Below are positions 26,630-35,850 of a stretch of 64,000 nt of DNA, one piece after another. The DNA comes from an uncultured Clostridia bacterium (GTDB lineage Bacteria > Bacillota > Clostridia > Lachnospirales > Lachnospiraceae), in the NCBI GenBank assembly GCA_937895705.1, contig CALBKM010000037.1, positions 1 through 64,000 of the forward strand, given 5' to 3'. Below the pieces are notes generated by a model. The model did no database searches. It was not told the DNA's origin and saw only the letters and a list, made by a program, of their open reading frames with translations. Numbering within the stretch: the first letter of the stretch is position 1; each line of letters opens with the position of its first letter. Position numbers and translations under genes: made by a program.

Positions 26630-28174
26630 ATGCGAATTACCAATAAGATGATGACGAACAACGTCTTACATAACATCAATAATAACAAAAACCTGCTTTC
26701 TACCTTGGAAAACCAGTATTCTACGGGCAAGAAAATTCAGAAGCCTTCGGATGATCCGATTGTTGCGGTGCGTGCCTTAAAGCTTCGTACCAATTTGTCC
26801 GAGATTACCCAGTATGTGGAGAAGAATATTCCGGATGCCCTTTCCTGGATGGATACCACGGAAAGTTCCCTGGATGTGGTGAATGAGATTCTTCGTCAGA
26901 TGAATACCTATTGTAATCAGGGTGCCAACGATACGCTGACGGCGGAGGACCGGAACAGTATCGTGGAAAACCTGGAGCAGTTAAAGCAGCACATTTACCA
27001 GGAAGGCAACAGTAATTATGCCGGTCGCTACGTTTTTTCCGGCTATAAAACGGATACTCCGCTGGTGTTTAACGAGCCGACGGACGAGTACACTTATCGT
27101 ATGACGGAGCCGCTTTGCGGTGAGGATGTCAGTGCTGAGTTTAAGATTGTAAATAATGTGGATATCAATGCATTCGACAAGGAAAATCCGGACGCGTTTG
27201 ATAAGACGATGCCGAATCAGATTCAGATTTACAGAATGCGTCTCGGTTACAGCAATTTGGAGGATGGCGTGTCCATCGAATATACCGACGGAAGTACGGA
27301 CGCGGAAGGGTATCTTGTGAAAACGGAATTGTCCGTGGACAACGGTGCCGTTACAGAAAAAGAACTTACGGATCCGGATGCGTATCAGCCGGGGGATGAC
27401 GAGATTTTCTTTATCGGGGAGACCGGTGAGCTGATTTTCGGAAAGAATATGTATGAAAAAGTGCGCAAGTCCGAGCATATCGATGTGACCTACTCTAAGA
27501 AGAAGTTCGATACAAACGAGCTTCGCCCGGAGCATTATTTTAACTGTACCAGAACGTCGGAGGACGGCACGGAAGTGCTGAATTTCGAAAAAGAGGACCT
27601 GAATTATAACATTGAAAAGAAGTTCGGCGTAAAGGAAGGTCAGGAAATCCAGTATGAAGTGAATTTTAATCAGAAGCTCACTATCAATACCCAGGGAGAC
27701 GAGGCATTTACCCATGACATCGGCCGTGCTATCGATGATATTATCAATGCGGTAAGTGATGTACAGGAAACCGAGGAAAAGATGGCGGAAGTGGACAAGA
27801 TGCTGGAGGATACCAACCTGACGCCGGAGCAGAGAAAGGCGCTGGAAGGAATCAAGGAGCAGCTTACTTCCGAGTTTACCCTGCGTACAGACATCATGCA
27901 GGCCGCGTTTGCGGGAGGCTTGTCCGATACCATGGAGATGCAGGATATGGTCAATGTGGCGGTATCCGATTTGGGCGGACGTTACAACCGTTTGCTTCTG
28001 ACACAAAGTCGTCTGGGGGACCAGCAGGTGGATTTTGAGGATTTGCTTTCTTCCAACGAAGATGTGGATTTGGTAGATACCATTATCAAGTATACTTCTG
28101 CGGAGACGATTTATAATTCCTCGTTGTCGGCGGCATCAAAACTGGTGCAGTCGTCTTTGCTGGACTTTTTGTAA
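26630..28174 (+). CDS. flgL: Flagellar hook-associated protein 3 (FlgL)
   Basis: The 514-residue flagellin-like protein starts MRITNKMMTNNVLHNINNNKNLLSTLENQYSTGKKIQKPSDDP, a text-book FlgL N-terminus, and ends with the flagellin-type helix (YTSAETIYNSSLSAASKLVQSSLLDFL). It is longer than the usual 300 or so residues, with an expanded middle region (about residues 140-390). FlgL forms the second junction ring, on which the filament grows. The start follows AAAGGAGG. Confidence 0.93.
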   Translation: MRITNKMMTNNVLHNINNNKNLLSTLENQYSTGKKIQKPSDDPIVAVRALKLRTNLSEITQYVEKNIPDALSWMDTTESSLDVVNEILRQMNTYCNQGANDTLTAEDRNSIVENLEQLKQHIYQEGNSNYAGRYVFSGYKTDTPLVFNEPTDEYTYRMTEPLCGEDVSAEFKIVNNVDINAFDKENPDAFDKTMPNQIQIYRMRLGYSNLEDGVSIEYTDGSTDAEGYLVKTELSVDNGAVTEKELTDPDAYQPGDDEIFFIGETGELIFGKNMYEKVRKSEHIDVTYSKKKFDTNELRPEHYFNCTRTSEDGTEVLNFEKEDLNYNIEKKFGVKEGQEIQYEVNFNQKLTINTQGDEAFTHDIGRAIDDIINAVSDVQETEEKMAEVDKMLEDTNLTPEQRKALEGIKEQLTSEFTLRTDIMQAAFAGGLSDTMEMQDMVNVAVSDLGGRYNRLLLTQSRLGDQQVDFEDLLSSNEDVDLVDTIIKYTSAETIYNSSLSAASKLVQSSLLDFL

Positions 28175-28226
28175 GAGGATGAGTAGAAAATAAAACGAAT
28201 GTATGATATACGAAAGGAGAATGGAG

Positions 28227-28691
28227 ATGTTAGTAAAAACAAGACATTTTGGAGAGATTAATCTGGACGAAGATAAGGTGCTTACCTTTGAGGACGGATT
28301 AATCGGATTTGAGGATTGCAAGAAGTACACGATTTTGTACAACAACGAAGAGGGCGGAAACAATACCATTTCCTGGTTACAGAGCCTGGATATGCCGGAG
28401 CTGGCGCTTCCGGTCATCAGCCCGTTGTCCGTAATGGCGGATTACAATCCGATTGTGGAGGATGAAGTGTTAAAGCCTCTCGGAGAACTGACGGAGGAGA
28501 ATGTTATTATTTTGCTTACTTTAAGCGTACCGTCGGATATTACGAAAATGTCCGCAAACTTAAAGGCTCCGCTTGTTATTAATGCGGATACAAAAAAAGG
28601 TTGTCAGATTATTGCAGAAAACCCGGACTATGTGGTAAAATATAATATATACGAGCTGGTGAAAAAGAGTAAAGAGGCAAAGGGGGAATAG
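28227..28691 (+). CDS. fliW: Flagellar assembly factor FliW
   Basis: The start at 28227 (MLVKTRHFGEI) is chosen because AAAGGAG lies seven bases upstream; an ATG six bases earlier would be too close. The 154-residue protein has the FliW pattern FGEINLDEDKVLTFEDGLIGFEDCKKY and NADTKKGCQII. FliW binds CsrA and flagellin alternately: when flagellin builds up, FliW lets CsrA go and translation of flagellin mRNA stops. csrA follows two bases later. Confidence 0.94.
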   Translation: MLVKTRHFGEINLDEDKVLTFEDGLIGFEDCKKYTILYNNEEGGNNTISWLQSLDMPELALPVISPLSVMADYNPIVEDEVLKPLGELTEENVIILLTLSVPSDITKMSANLKAPLVINADTKKGCQIIAENPDYVVKYNIYELVKKSKEAKGE

Positions 28692-28693
28692 GT

Positions 28694-28912
28694 ATGCTGG
28701 CCCTGTCGAGAAAAGTCAACGAATCTATCATGATCGGTCACGACATAGAAATTACAGTGCTTGAAATTAAAGGTGAGCAGGTAAAACTCGGTATTAATGC
28801 GCCGAAATCGGTGCCGTTGTACCGCAAGGAGATTTATGTGCAAATTCAAGAGGCGAACAAGGAGGCGGCGTCTACCGCGGCTTCGCCGGATGTATTAAAG
28901 GATATGTTTTAA
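28694..28912 (+). CDS. csrA: Carbon storage regulator CsrA, translational repressor
   Basis: The 72-residue protein starts MLALSRKVNESIMIGHDIEITVLEIKGEQVKLGINAPKSVPLYRKEIY, matching CsrA throughout. It binds GGA motifs in mRNA leaders, classically flagellin mRNA in Firmicutes. Directly after fliW and before a terminator, it completes the FliW-CsrA-flagellin feedback unit. The flagellin gene itself is not in the window. Confidence 0.97.
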   Translation: MLALSRKVNESIMIGHDIEITVLEIKGEQVKLGINAPKSVPLYRKEIYVQIQEANKEAASTAASPDVLKDMF

Positions 28913-28923
28913 AATGTGAGAGA

Positions 28924-28970
28924 AACGGTGAAAAGTTTTCCCTGAAAGGGTTAATTTTTCACCGTTTTTG
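28924..28970 (+). terminator. Intrinsic terminator after csrA
   Basis: ACGGTGAAAA and TTTTCACCGT arms enclose an inner CCCTGAAAGGG hairpin and are followed by TTTTTG. A GTCCGATAT just downstream could be the -10 of a sigma-28 promoter for flaG. Confidence 0.8.
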
Positions 28971-29052
28971 TCCGATATATGTATCAAAGAAATGATTTTC
29001 TGTCAGAACGGAGTCGACAGAAGATTCGGATAAAGCAAACATGGAGGTGTAA

Positions 29053-29463
29053 ATGATGAAAATCGAAAGCGGAATGATGAATACGACAGCTTATACCGAG
29101 GCGGCAACCAACCGTCCGGAAGCAAGACCGAAGCCGGAACCGCAGGTGGTAACTACCGGCACGAATCCTCAGCCGGTAGAGGTAATTCCTTTCGGCATGG
29201 GAACCGGTGCGGAGGCTCAGGAAGAGAATCCGGAAAACACATCCAGACGCATTAAAAATGCGGTGGAACATGCGAATCAAACCATGCGTCACGCAAAGAC
29301 GAAGTGTGAGTTTTCTTATCACGAGGAAACCAAGCGGGTTTCCATTAAGGTAATCGATGCGGAGACGGAAGAAGTAATTCGCGAAATCCCGCCGGAAGAA
29401 ACCTTAGAGATGCTCTCTAAGATGTGGGAACTGGCAGGACTTATGGTAGACGAGAAGAGATAA
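29053..29463 (+). CDS. flaG: FlaG family flagellar protein
   Basis: The start at 29053 follows GGAGG. After a disordered Pro/Thr/Glu-rich N-terminus, residues about 75-136 form the FlaG domain: CEFSYHEETKRVSIKVIDAETEEVIREIPPEETLEML. FlaG influences filament length in other bacteria, and its gene usually precedes fliD, as here. It has 136 residues and no signal peptide. Confidence 0.9.
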   Translation: MMKIESGMMNTTAYTEAATNRPEARPKPEPQVVTTGTNPQPVEVIPFGMGTGAEAQEENPENTSRRIKNAVEHANQTMRHAKTKCEFSYHEETKRVSIKVIDAETEEVIREIPPEETLEMLSKMWELAGLMVDEKR

Positions 29464-29508
29464 AGGTCTACGGTTCATCTCGGACGGAACCGGGAAACGG
29501 AGGATGTT

Positions 29509-31815
29509 ATGGGAATCGGATTATCGGGTATGGTATCCGGACTTGATACGGATACGCTCATTAAACAGCTTATGTCTGCGGAGCGGACAAGAGTGACAAA
29601 AGTAGAAAATAAAATAACGAAAAACGAATGGATGACAGAGAAGTGGAAGGATTTGAATACAAAGATTTATTCCTTGTATACGGGTTCTCTTTCCAAGATG
29701 AGAACGCAGGGTAATTATCTTACCAAGAAGACCACTTCTTCCAATGAAAGTGTGGTAAAGGCCAGCGCAGGCGGTTCCGCACCGATCGGTACCCATTACG
29801 TAACGGTGGATGCGGTTGCAAGTGCCCAGTATGTGACCGGCGGAACATTTGCTTCCGATGAGAAACTGACCAGTAAGTCCAAGCTTGTGGATGCGGGAGT
29901 TGCGGCGGGCACCAATATCAGCATTGCCTGCGGTGATAAGACGGTAGATCTTTTTGTAGATGAGAACACTACCTTTACGAATCTTTCGGATGCATGTAAG
30001 TCTGTAGGGCTGAATGTTAATTTCGACGAGGCAAGACAGTGCTTATATATCAGCTCCAGACAGAGCGGTAAGGAGAATGCGTTCTCCATTACTACCGGTA
30101 CGGAGGTTGCCGGTAGCACAACGGCTCGCAAGGGCATTTACGAACTGGTTGGTTACAGCACGATGTCCGAAGCGGATAAGACGGCTTTTGAAGAGGCAAT
30201 GGCAACGTTAGAGGCAAGCAAGTCCGATGACATTGATGCGATTCTTGCTAAGGCTGCAAACAACGAGACATTGTCCGCAGAAGAAAAGAAGATTAATGAC
30301 GCATATCAGCTGGTGTTAAAAAAGACCGAAACGCAGGCAGAGAAAACTGCAGAGGAGCGGGCAAAGAAAGCGGTGGATGATGATATTATCGCGCAGATTA
30401 CCGCTGCGGTAGAAAGCGATACCGCAGATACCGATATTTACGGCAAAGAATTTACCGCAGACCAGATTACCGCATTAAAAGAAAAAGCAAACAAAGCCGC
30501 AGAAAAGATGTATGAGGAAAAGTTCAAGGAAATCTACAAAGATGTGGACGATTTGAAAAACACCACTTATGAGGGTGTTCTGAAGCTTCAGGAAAAGAAG
30601 GCTGCAGCAGATGCGGACCCGGCTGCGGAGCAGTTAACCGAGGCCGAAGAAAAGATTTTAGCGGCATTTGAAGCAGATCCGGATAAGTTGGCAGCGTTTG
30701 ATACGGCTCGCGAAGAAGCCGATAAGAACGCACTTAAGGCTTGTATCGAAGAGGAAGTTAAGAATTACAATACCTCCGATGTTGCCAAGACGGCAGTTAC
30801 TGACGGAAAAACGGGAATGCTTGCTGCTGTGAAGGCCGAAGCAAAAAACGCAGTAGAAGGACATATTGCAGACTACGCGGATATCGAGCGTTTTAACGCT
30901 TCCGATAATGCTTTGGCGGCAATCGGTCTCGGAAACATTGACGGTACCGCAATTGCTTCCGGAGCAGGCGTCGGCGGCATGACCGTATTCGAAGCAAGCG
31001 ATGCAAAGGTTACGGTAAACGGAGCGGTGATTGAGTCTTCTTCCAACACCATTTCCGTAAACGGCCTGACCTTGGATCTGGTATCCGCAAAGCCGGGAGA
31101 GACGATTTCCATCGGTGTTTCCCAGGATACGGACAGCGTTTATAATATGGTAAAGGATTTCGTAAAGCAGTACAACGAAGTTCTGGAAGAGTTAAATAAT
31201 GCATACTATGCGGAATCCGCAAGAGGTTATGAGCCGCTGACGGACGAGCAGAAGGATGCCATGAGTGATACGGAAGTGGAGAAGTGGGAGAAGAAGATTA
31301 AAGATTCCCTTCTTCGCAGAGATAACACCATCGGTTCTTTGTTAAATGCGATGCGTACCGCATTGGATGGTTGTGTAACCGTGGACGGTGAGGATTACGC
31401 ACTTTCTTCCTTCGGTATTTGTACTACCAAGTACACCGAGAAGGGTAAGTTACATATTTACGGTGATCAGGACGATCCGGACGGCATGATGTACGAAGAC
31501 AAGCTTCGTAAGGCCATCGAAGAGGACCCGGACAAGGTAATGGAAGTGTTACAGACGCTTTCCAAGAACCTGTACGATACCATGGCGGATAAGATGAAGG
31601 CGACGGAGCTCAGCAGTGCTCTTACCTTCTACAACGACAAGCAGTTAACGAAGGAGCTTACCGGTTACAAGGAGCAGCTTGATAAGGAAGAGGATCGTCT
31701 GACGGAAATCGAAGACCGGTACTACAAGCAGTTCGCTTCCATGGAAACGGCACTCAGTAAGTTAAGCAGCCAGTCCAGTTCCTTAATGTCTATGCTGGGA
31801 ATGGGACAGTACTAA
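29509..31815 (+). CDS. fliD: Flagellar filament cap protein FliD with a large helical insertion
   Basis: The N-terminus MGIGLSGMVSGLDTDTLIKQLMSAERTRVTKVE and the C-terminus (YKQFASMETALSKLSSQSSSLMSMLGMGQY) are FliD hallmarks. At 768 residues it is well above typical cap proteins. Residues about 212-465 are an Ala/Lys/Glu-rich helical region without Cys or Trp clusters, inserted into the surface-exposed D2/D3 part. FliD caps the growing filament and folds incoming flagellin; the exposed insert could serve in adhesion or antigenic change. fliS follows 38 bases on. Confidence 0.92.
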   Translation: MGIGLSGMVSGLDTDTLIKQLMSAERTRVTKVENKITKNEWMTEKWKDLNTKIYSLYTGSLSKMRTQGNYLTKKTTSSNESVVKASAGGSAPIGTHYVTVDAVASAQYVTGGTFASDEKLTSKSKLVDAGVAAGTNISIACGDKTVDLFVDENTTFTNLSDACKSVGLNVNFDEARQCLYISSRQSGKENAFSITTGTEVAGSTTARKGIYELVGYSTMSEADKTAFEEAMATLEASKSDDIDAILAKAANNETLSAEEKKINDAYQLVLKKTETQAEKTAEERAKKAVDDDIIAQITAAVESDTADTDIYGKEFTADQITALKEKANKAAEKMYEEKFKEIYKDVDDLKNTTYEGVLKLQEKKAAADADPAAEQLTEAEEKILAAFEADPDKLAAFDTAREEADKNALKACIEEEVKNYNTSDVAKTAVTDGKTGMLAAVKAEAKNAVEGHIADYADIERFNASDNALAAIGLGNIDGTAIASGAGVGGMTVFEASDAKVTVNGAVIESSSNTISVNGLTLDLVSAKPGETISIGVSQDTDSVYNMVKDFVKQYNEVLEELNNAYYAESARGYEPLTDEQKDAMSDTEVEKWEKKIKDSLLRRDNTIGSLLNAMRTALDGCVTVDGEDYALSSFGICTTKYTEKGKLHIYGDQDDPDGMMYEDKLRKAIEEDPDKVMEVLQTLSKNLYDTMADKMKATELSSALTFYNDKQLTKELTGYKEQLDKEEDRLTEIEDRYYKQFASMETALSKLSSQSSSLMSMLGMGQY

Positions 31816-31852
31816 AATAATTGAATGATACGGGAAAGGAAGGTATTTGCCT

Positions 31853-32236
31853 ATGCCACCAACAAATGCAGCAAGTTTATATCAGGGAACGAAAATTAAC
31901 ACAGCCTCTCCGGCAGAGCTTACGCTGATGCTTTACGACGGAGCGATTAAGTTCTGTAACATCGCCATGCTCGGTCTGGAAAAGAACGATTATGAGAAGG
32001 CAAGTACCTACATCATTAAAGTTCAGAATATCATTACGGAGTTCCGTTCCACCCTTGATTTCAAGTATGCGACGGCCAAGGATTTCGATTTGATTTACGA
32101 ATACATTCAGGGGCTTTTGGTTCAGTCCAACATTAAGAAGGACATGAGCTATCTGGAAGAAGCGCTGGGTCAGATTCGTAACATGAGAGACCTTTGGAAG
32201 GAAATCATGCGTAAGAACAACATGTATGTAAAATAA
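31853..32236 (+). CDS. fliS: Flagellin export chaperone FliS
   Basis: The start at 31853 (MPPTNAASLYQ) has AAGGAAGG at good spacing; a TTG two codons upstream is an alternative. The protein has the FliS core (YQGTKINTASPAELTLMLYDGAIKFCNIA, then FRSTLDFKYATAKDFDLIYEYIQGLL, RDLWKEIM). It binds the C-terminus of flagellin to prevent premature polymerisation in the cytoplasm. Confidence 0.95.
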   Translation: MPPTNAASLYQGTKINTASPAELTLMLYDGAIKFCNIAMLGLEKNDYEKASTYIIKVQNIITEFRSTLDFKYATAKDFDLIYEYIQGLLVQSNIKKDMSYLEEALGQIRNMRDLWKEIMRKNNMYVK

Positions 32237-32339
32237 GAATACGATGTCTACGGAACAGCTGTGCCTTGTGCTCAGCTGTTCTTGTACAATGGGAAATATC
32301 CTAAAGTAAAGTGATAAAGTGTTAGGCGGAGGAGAAGCA

Positions 32340-32828
32340 GTGGACAAAAACGAGTTTTCGATATGTTTCAAGGTGTTGGAAGACACCATACAGAAAAAGG
32401 AGCAGTACCTGGACGAGTTGTTGACTCTGACAAAGGAGCAGGAAGCGGTATTGCTGAAGGAGAAGTTTTCCATGGATGCCTTTGAGGCACTTATGAATCA
32501 AAAGGATCCGTTTATCAAAAAGATTTCCGAGTTTGATGCGGGGTTTGAAGCGGTATATGCGAAGATGAAGCTGGAGATGGAAGCGTATAAGAAAGAGTAC
32601 GAACCGCGGATTCGCATCTTGCAGACGAAAATAAAAACGGTGCTGGAAAAGGGCGCCGCTCTTTGTACGTTAGAGGAACAAAACAAGACCCGTCTGGAGT
32701 TTTGTTTAAGGGATAAAAAGCAGGAAATCAAGAATTTTAACAAGAGCAGCCGGACTGTAAGCAATTATTATAAAAACATGTCCGGTGCGCTTTCGGACCA
32801 GTCGTTTTTTATGGATAAGAAAAAGTAA
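32340..32828 (+). CDS. FliT/FlgN-like flagellar chaperone
   Basis: A GTG start at 32340 is chosen because GGAGGAG precedes it by five bases. The 162-residue all-helical protein (FKVLEDTIQKKEQYLDELLTLTKEQEAVL at the start, LEEQNKTRLEFCLRDKKQEIKNFNKSSRTVSNYYKNM near the end) fits the FlgN/FliT chaperone fold. The position after fliS is that of fliT in many genomes, so it may serve FliD. Sequence similarity is weak, so the assignment rests on fold and context. Confidence 0.7.
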   Translation: MDKNEFSICFKVLEDTIQKKEQYLDELLTLTKEQEAVLLKEKFSMDAFEALMNQKDPFIKKISEFDAGFEAVYAKMKLEMEAYKKEYEPRIRILQTKIKTVLEKGAALCTLEEQNKTRLEFCLRDKKQEIKNFNKSSRTVSNYYKNMSGALSDQSFFMDKKK

Positions 32829-32841
32829 AGGAGGAGTTTCC

Positions 32842-34551
32842 ATGAAGAAGTTAATCAAAGGAATGATCGTACTTCTGGGAGCTGTGTCGGTAATGTTGTT
32901 TGCCGGTTCGGCCCGAGCGGAAGCGGCGGGAAACGCTACCATGCTTCCCGACACGTCCATACAGGTAAATTATGAATACGAAGAGATGGTGGTTACCGCA
33001 GGACAGAACACGGTAATCTACTATTCCGATAACGCCAACGACAGCGTATGGGAAGAAGCAGAGGTCGGAACGGACGGAAAAGCGGTGTTTGATATTTCCT
33101 GGGTAAAGCCGGGAGTGACCACCCGTGTATATGTAAAGGGCGATAAGGATACCCTGGTGACGGCCCGTTACATTAATGCGCAGGAAAAGTTTTCCGCAGA
33201 GTTTGTGGGAGATATTTCCGCGGCGGACGTGGTAGATATCGACGCATGGAAGGATGTTTATAAGAAATATCCGCAGTTTTCCAGCGAGACCGGATATATT
33301 CTTTTCTTTACGAAAAAGGGCGGGGCAGAAACCGCATATTTTGATGTGGAAAATATCGAGTGGAAGAAGGGAGCCAGCGGAAACTGGAGACCTTTTAAGA
33401 CTCTTGACCTGGCTCAGATGAACGCCAAGGGCGCCAGTCTGTATTTCAGAATCAAGGCGGTAAACGACGCAGATACGAAGGATAAAATCAGCGGAAACAG
33501 ATATAGTTCCGATGCAAAGGTTTTTCTTCAGAAAAAGGCCATTGCGCCGACGGTAAACGTAAACAATGCGGCAATGTCGATTTCCATCCGCAACGGAATG
33601 GAGTATTCTCTGAACGAAAAGGACTGGTATCTGGTGCCGACCTATTCCAAGGCTGCCACCGGAAACGATGTTTCCGTAAAGGTGGAGGATTACGATGTGC
33701 TGCCGACCACCAATCAGCGTATTACCACCCTTGCGGTGCCGTTTGTGCTGAATGTGGAAGCCAATCGGAAGATTGATGCAAAACTGGTAACGGATTATCC
33801 GGGACGTTATCAAACCCAGAAGAATGAAGCCGGAGAGGTGACCGGTATTTACGTGTTTGTGCGTACGGCAGCGGGAGAGAGAAAGTCCGCTTCCAAGACA
33901 GAGCGCGTGCTCGTTCCGTTTGCCAATGCAAAGCCGGATATCGCCAACGATATTACCGTGAAGTACCAGAATACAAAGACCGGTACCAGCGGACTTGTAC
34001 TTACCAATAATACTACCGCCAAGGACGGTACGGACTATCAGTACGCCGTTGTGGACGATCCGGACAATATGACCGGCGAGGAGCTCAGCGAATTAAAGTG
34101 GAGTACCTTAAAGGCAACCAAGAGCGTGAAAGTAAGCAGCAGCAGAGCCCTTACCGGAAAGTATCTGATTTTCCGAGTATCGGCCACAAACAAGGGAGAG
34201 CTTCCGTCGGAGTTTGTGAAGTACCCGTATCAGATTATTTACGACAAAGTAACCTATGCCGCAATTTCCAATACATCCTTGTATCCGGGCGGCGTGATTT
34301 CGGCAGTGACCGGAAATAATGCGATTTCCGGTGAAATTACCTACACCTGGGAGCGTTGCGATACGGCAAACGGCACCTATACAACGATTACCGGCGGTAC
34401 CGGCTATGCAGCCAGTCAGTATACCATCAAAGACAGCGATATCGGATATTATATCCGCGTGAAAATCTCCAATACCTCTGCGGTAACCGGAGAAAGTGCA
34501 AGTGTAACCAGTAAGAGCAGCGGAAAGATTATAAAGGACCCGACAAAGTAG
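32842..34551 (+). CDS. Secreted protein of unknown function in the flagellar cluster
   Basis: The start at 32842 follows AAGGAGG. The first 29 residues form a clear signal peptide (MKKLIKGMIVLLGAVSVMLFAGSARAEA, cleavage after ARA or AEA). The mature 540 or so residues are beta-rich and Thr/Asn/Gly-rich. The C-terminal 90 residues (TSLYPGGVISAVTGNNAISGEITYTWERCDTANGTYTTITG, ending in SDIGYYIRVKISN) look like an Ig-like cell-surface repeat. There is no sortase motif, SLH domain or catalytic motif. It begins 13 bases after the FliT-like gene and so is probably co-transcribed with flagellar genes, but a flagellar role is not shown by sequence. Confidence 0.75.
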   Translation: MKKLIKGMIVLLGAVSVMLFAGSARAEAAGNATMLPDTSIQVNYEYEEMVVTAGQNTVIYYSDNANDSVWEEAEVGTDGKAVFDISWVKPGVTTRVYVKGDKDTLVTARYINAQEKFSAEFVGDISAADVVDIDAWKDVYKKYPQFSSETGYILFFTKKGGAETAYFDVENIEWKKGASGNWRPFKTLDLAQMNAKGASLYFRIKAVNDADTKDKISGNRYSSDAKVFLQKKAIAPTVNVNNAAMSISIRNGMEYSLNEKDWYLVPTYSKAATGNDVSVKVEDYDVLPTTNQRITTLAVPFVLNVEANRKIDAKLVTDYPGRYQTQKNEAGEVTGIYVFVRTAAGERKSASKTERVLVPFANAKPDIANDITVKYQNTKTGTSGLVLTNNTTAKDGTDYQYAVVDDPDNMTGEELSELKWSTLKATKSVKVSSSRALTGKYLIFRVSATNKGELPSEFVKYPYQIIYDKVTYAAISNTSLYPGGVISAVTGNNAISGEITYTWERCDTANGTYTTITGGTGYAASQYTIKDSDIGYYIRVKISNTSAVTGESASVTSKSSGKIIKDPTK

Positions 34552-34573
34552 AACAATTCCGAGGAGGATGGAT

Positions 34574-35638
34574 ATGGCAGGGAAAAGGGCAGTTCCGGCA
34601 CCGTTTGCCAAGGGTGTGAACTTTACAAACTGGTTGGAATTTCGCCGGGCGGATGAGATAAATCCGGAGCTTTTTACAAAGCAGGATTTTATAAACGCAA
34701 AGAAGCTGGGATGCGACGTAATCCGTATTCCGATGCATTTCGAAAAGATTTGTGAGGGTATCCCGGATATGAAGATTCCGAACAATGTTTTCGGGATTTT
34801 GGACAAAGTGGCAACCTGGGCGGAAGAGCTGAAGATGTATGTAATCTTCGATTTTCACAACAATTGTCATGTGGATTCCGTTACCTCACCGGAGGTGGAG
34901 AAGGTGCTGACGCCGATTTGGACCCAACTTGCCACCCGGTATAAGGATGCCACCGAATACCTTGTGTTTGAGCTTATGAACGAGCCTCACGGCATCGAGA
35001 TTTCTCTTTGGAACGAGGTCATTGCACGGGTGTTTCGGCTGGTGCGCAGCATCGATAAAAAGCATTATATCATTGCGGGCGGCGCGGATTGGAACAGCTT
35101 TGCGGCCATGAAGACCTTGCCGGATTTTCACGATGATAAGGTAATTTATACCTTTCATTTCTATGACCCTCATACCTTTACTCACCAGGGAGCCTCTTGG
35201 GCGCATCTGGAGCGGGTAATCCATATTCCGTTTCCGTACAGTCCGGACCGGATGCCTCCTCTTCCGGAAAATCCGACGGAGGACGAAAAGGCCCGCTTTG
35301 CGGCTTACCCGGAGCAGGGAACCGTAGAAGCGGTAGAAAAATTCTTCGACCAGTACGTGGAATTCAGTGTAGAACGGAACGCCCCGGTATTTTGCGGAGA
35401 GTTCGGATGCTTTGTTGCTTTTGCAAATCACGAGGACCGTGTGAACTGGTACTCCATCGTAACCGGTCTTTTGGAGGAGCGGGGAATCGCCCGTACCAGC
35501 TGGGACTATTACGGAGGCTTCGGTGTCTTCAAATTTGACATGTCGAAGCCGAGAGCATGGGGCAAGAGGCCGGAGTTCCCGGAGGACCTGGATTTGGATA
35601 TTGTAAAGGCCATGGGGTTGAATGGGGAGATTGGGTAA
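34574..35638 (+). CDS. Glycoside hydrolase family 5 (endoglucanase/beta-glucosidase-like), cytoplasmic
   Basis: The start at 34574 fits GAGGAGG with six bases spacing; an ATG six bases earlier abuts the site. The 354-residue protein is a single GH5 TIM barrel with MNEPHG (acid/base Glu137) and FCGEFG (nucleophile Glu276), plus FDFHNN and HFYDPH substrate-site motifs. There is no signal peptide, so it would act inside the cell on imported beta-glucan or mannan oligosaccharides. The exact substrate cannot be read. It follows the secreted protein after 22 bases and is closed by a terminator. Confidence 0.88.
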   Translation: MAGKRAVPAPFAKGVNFTNWLEFRRADEINPELFTKQDFINAKKLGCDVIRIPMHFEKICEGIPDMKIPNNVFGILDKVATWAEELKMYVIFDFHNNCHVDSVTSPEVEKVLTPIWTQLATRYKDATEYLVFELMNEPHGIEISLWNEVIARVFRLVRSIDKKHYIIAGGADWNSFAAMKTLPDFHDDKVIYTFHFYDPHTFTHQGASWAHLERVIHIPFPYSPDRMPPLPENPTEDEKARFAAYPEQGTVEAVEKFFDQYVEFSVERNAPVFCGEFGCFVAFANHEDRVNWYSIVTGLLEERGIARTSWDYYGGFGVFKFDMSKPRAWGKRPEFPEDLDLDIVKAMGLNGEIG

Positions 35639-35669
35639 ATAGAAGAATACAATAAGCAGAAGAAAGAAG

Positions 35670-35707
35670 GACGCTGAGTGCAGTAAGGTGCATTCGGCGT
35701 CTTTTTT
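35670..35707 (+). terminator. Intrinsic terminator after the GH5 gene
   Basis: GACGC-GA-GCA and TGC-TC-GCGTC arms are followed by TTTTTT. Confidence 0.8.
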
Positions 35708-35850
35708 CGTTCTTTTTCTTTTGTATTTCGCATTTTTTGACAAAATAGACCGCTGTAATTTGCGAGAATTTCCCTATATTCTTTCGAGGTGACATTATAT
35801 AATAGAGTTTAATAGATTAAAATGCCTTGTTATAAGAAAGGAGGGATTCT

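Noticed and set aside
26981..28006. Long minus-strand ORF (341 residues) opposite flgL
   Set aside because: It lies wholly within flgL, has His/Leu/Ile-rich antisense composition and no family motif.
32851..33813. Minus-strand ORF (320 residues) opposite the secreted protein
   Set aside because: Antisense shadow; the plus-strand gene has a signal peptide and a ribosome binding site.
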